Shown here piece by piece: positions 16,918 to 17,004 of a stretch of DNA of 17,004 bases. Every line of letters starts with the position of its first letter. Positions within the stretch are counted from its first letter, which is position 1. This DNA is from CAYUNA01 sp047629355 (GTDB lineage Bacteria > Bacteroidota > Bacteroidia > Chitinophagales > Saprospiraceae): the NCBI GenBank assembly GCA_047629355.1, contig JBLHWU010000146.1:1-17004 (forward strand). The letters run 5' to 3'. Position numbers and translations under genes: made by a program. The notes below the pieces were generated by a model, which made no database searches, had not been told where the DNA came from, and saw only the letters and a program-made list of their open reading frames with translations.

Positions 16918-17004
16918 TTGCTGCTTTTGAAGACTTAGGAATACGAATTAAATAAACTCAGACTCTTGAGAGGATATTTTACCCTCACTTTTCACTTTAA
17001 AAAT

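Noticed and set aside
16972..16985. The string GAGGATATTTT occurs at both window ends (about 10-20 and 16970-16980)
   Set aside because: An 11-bp AT-rich match with no further similarity around it; likely coincidence rather than flanking repeats of an element.
1..17004. tRNA, rRNA, riboswitch or CRISPR array
   Set aside because: No cloverleaf-like segments, conserved rRNA stretches, known riboswitch cores or regularly spaced direct repeats were seen outside the protein-coding repeat array.

Overview
The window looks like chromosomal DNA from a member of the Bacteroidota, most plausibly a Saprospiria/Lewinella-like lineage. The evidence is a very large secreted protein ending in a type IX secretion (T9SS) type A sorting domain, SprB-type repeats and 'NGCDS' repeats, an ASPIC/UnbV-FG-GAP lipoprotein, a DUF4249 lipoprotein, a TonB-dependent receptor relic, AT-rich DNA and starts without Shine-Dalgarno sequences. 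The class assignment is inference; the phylum is well supported.

Layout. 1-1264: a broken TonB-dependent receptor (TBDR) that keeps only the C-terminal half of its barrel. It lacks the plug and has a 10-bp tandem duplication that shifts the frame at the very C-terminus. 1513-4869 (+): a 1118-residue lipoprotein with two blocks of calcium-loop FG-GAP repeats around a central ASPIC/UnbV domain, preceded by a perfect inverted repeat. 5129-7066 (+): a YgiQ-type radical SAM protein, preceded by another perfect inverted repeat and followed by a strong intrinsic terminator. 10575-7310 (-): a rightward-to-leftward set of an ABC ATPase, its ABC-2 permease, a strong hairpin and a DUF4249 lipoprotein. 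10576-11310: a 735-bp gap without an intact gene, holding a short transposase-like relic and degenerate coding-like pieces. 11311-16917 (+): a 1868-residue multidomain T9SS cargo protein.

How the genes fit together. The ATPase and permease form one exporter. The DUF4249 lipoprotein belongs to a family usually encoded beside a TBDR, but here it follows the exporter, and the only TBDR is the broken one about 6 kb away on the other strand. The two large extracytoplasmic proteins are surface or secreted products, and YgiQ is an isolated cytoplasmic enzyme. I do not see a complete new defence or metabolic system. The most informative signals are the TBDR decay with a readable frameshift mechanism, the exact 51-residue repeat array, and the hairpin wedged between the exporter and DUF4249.
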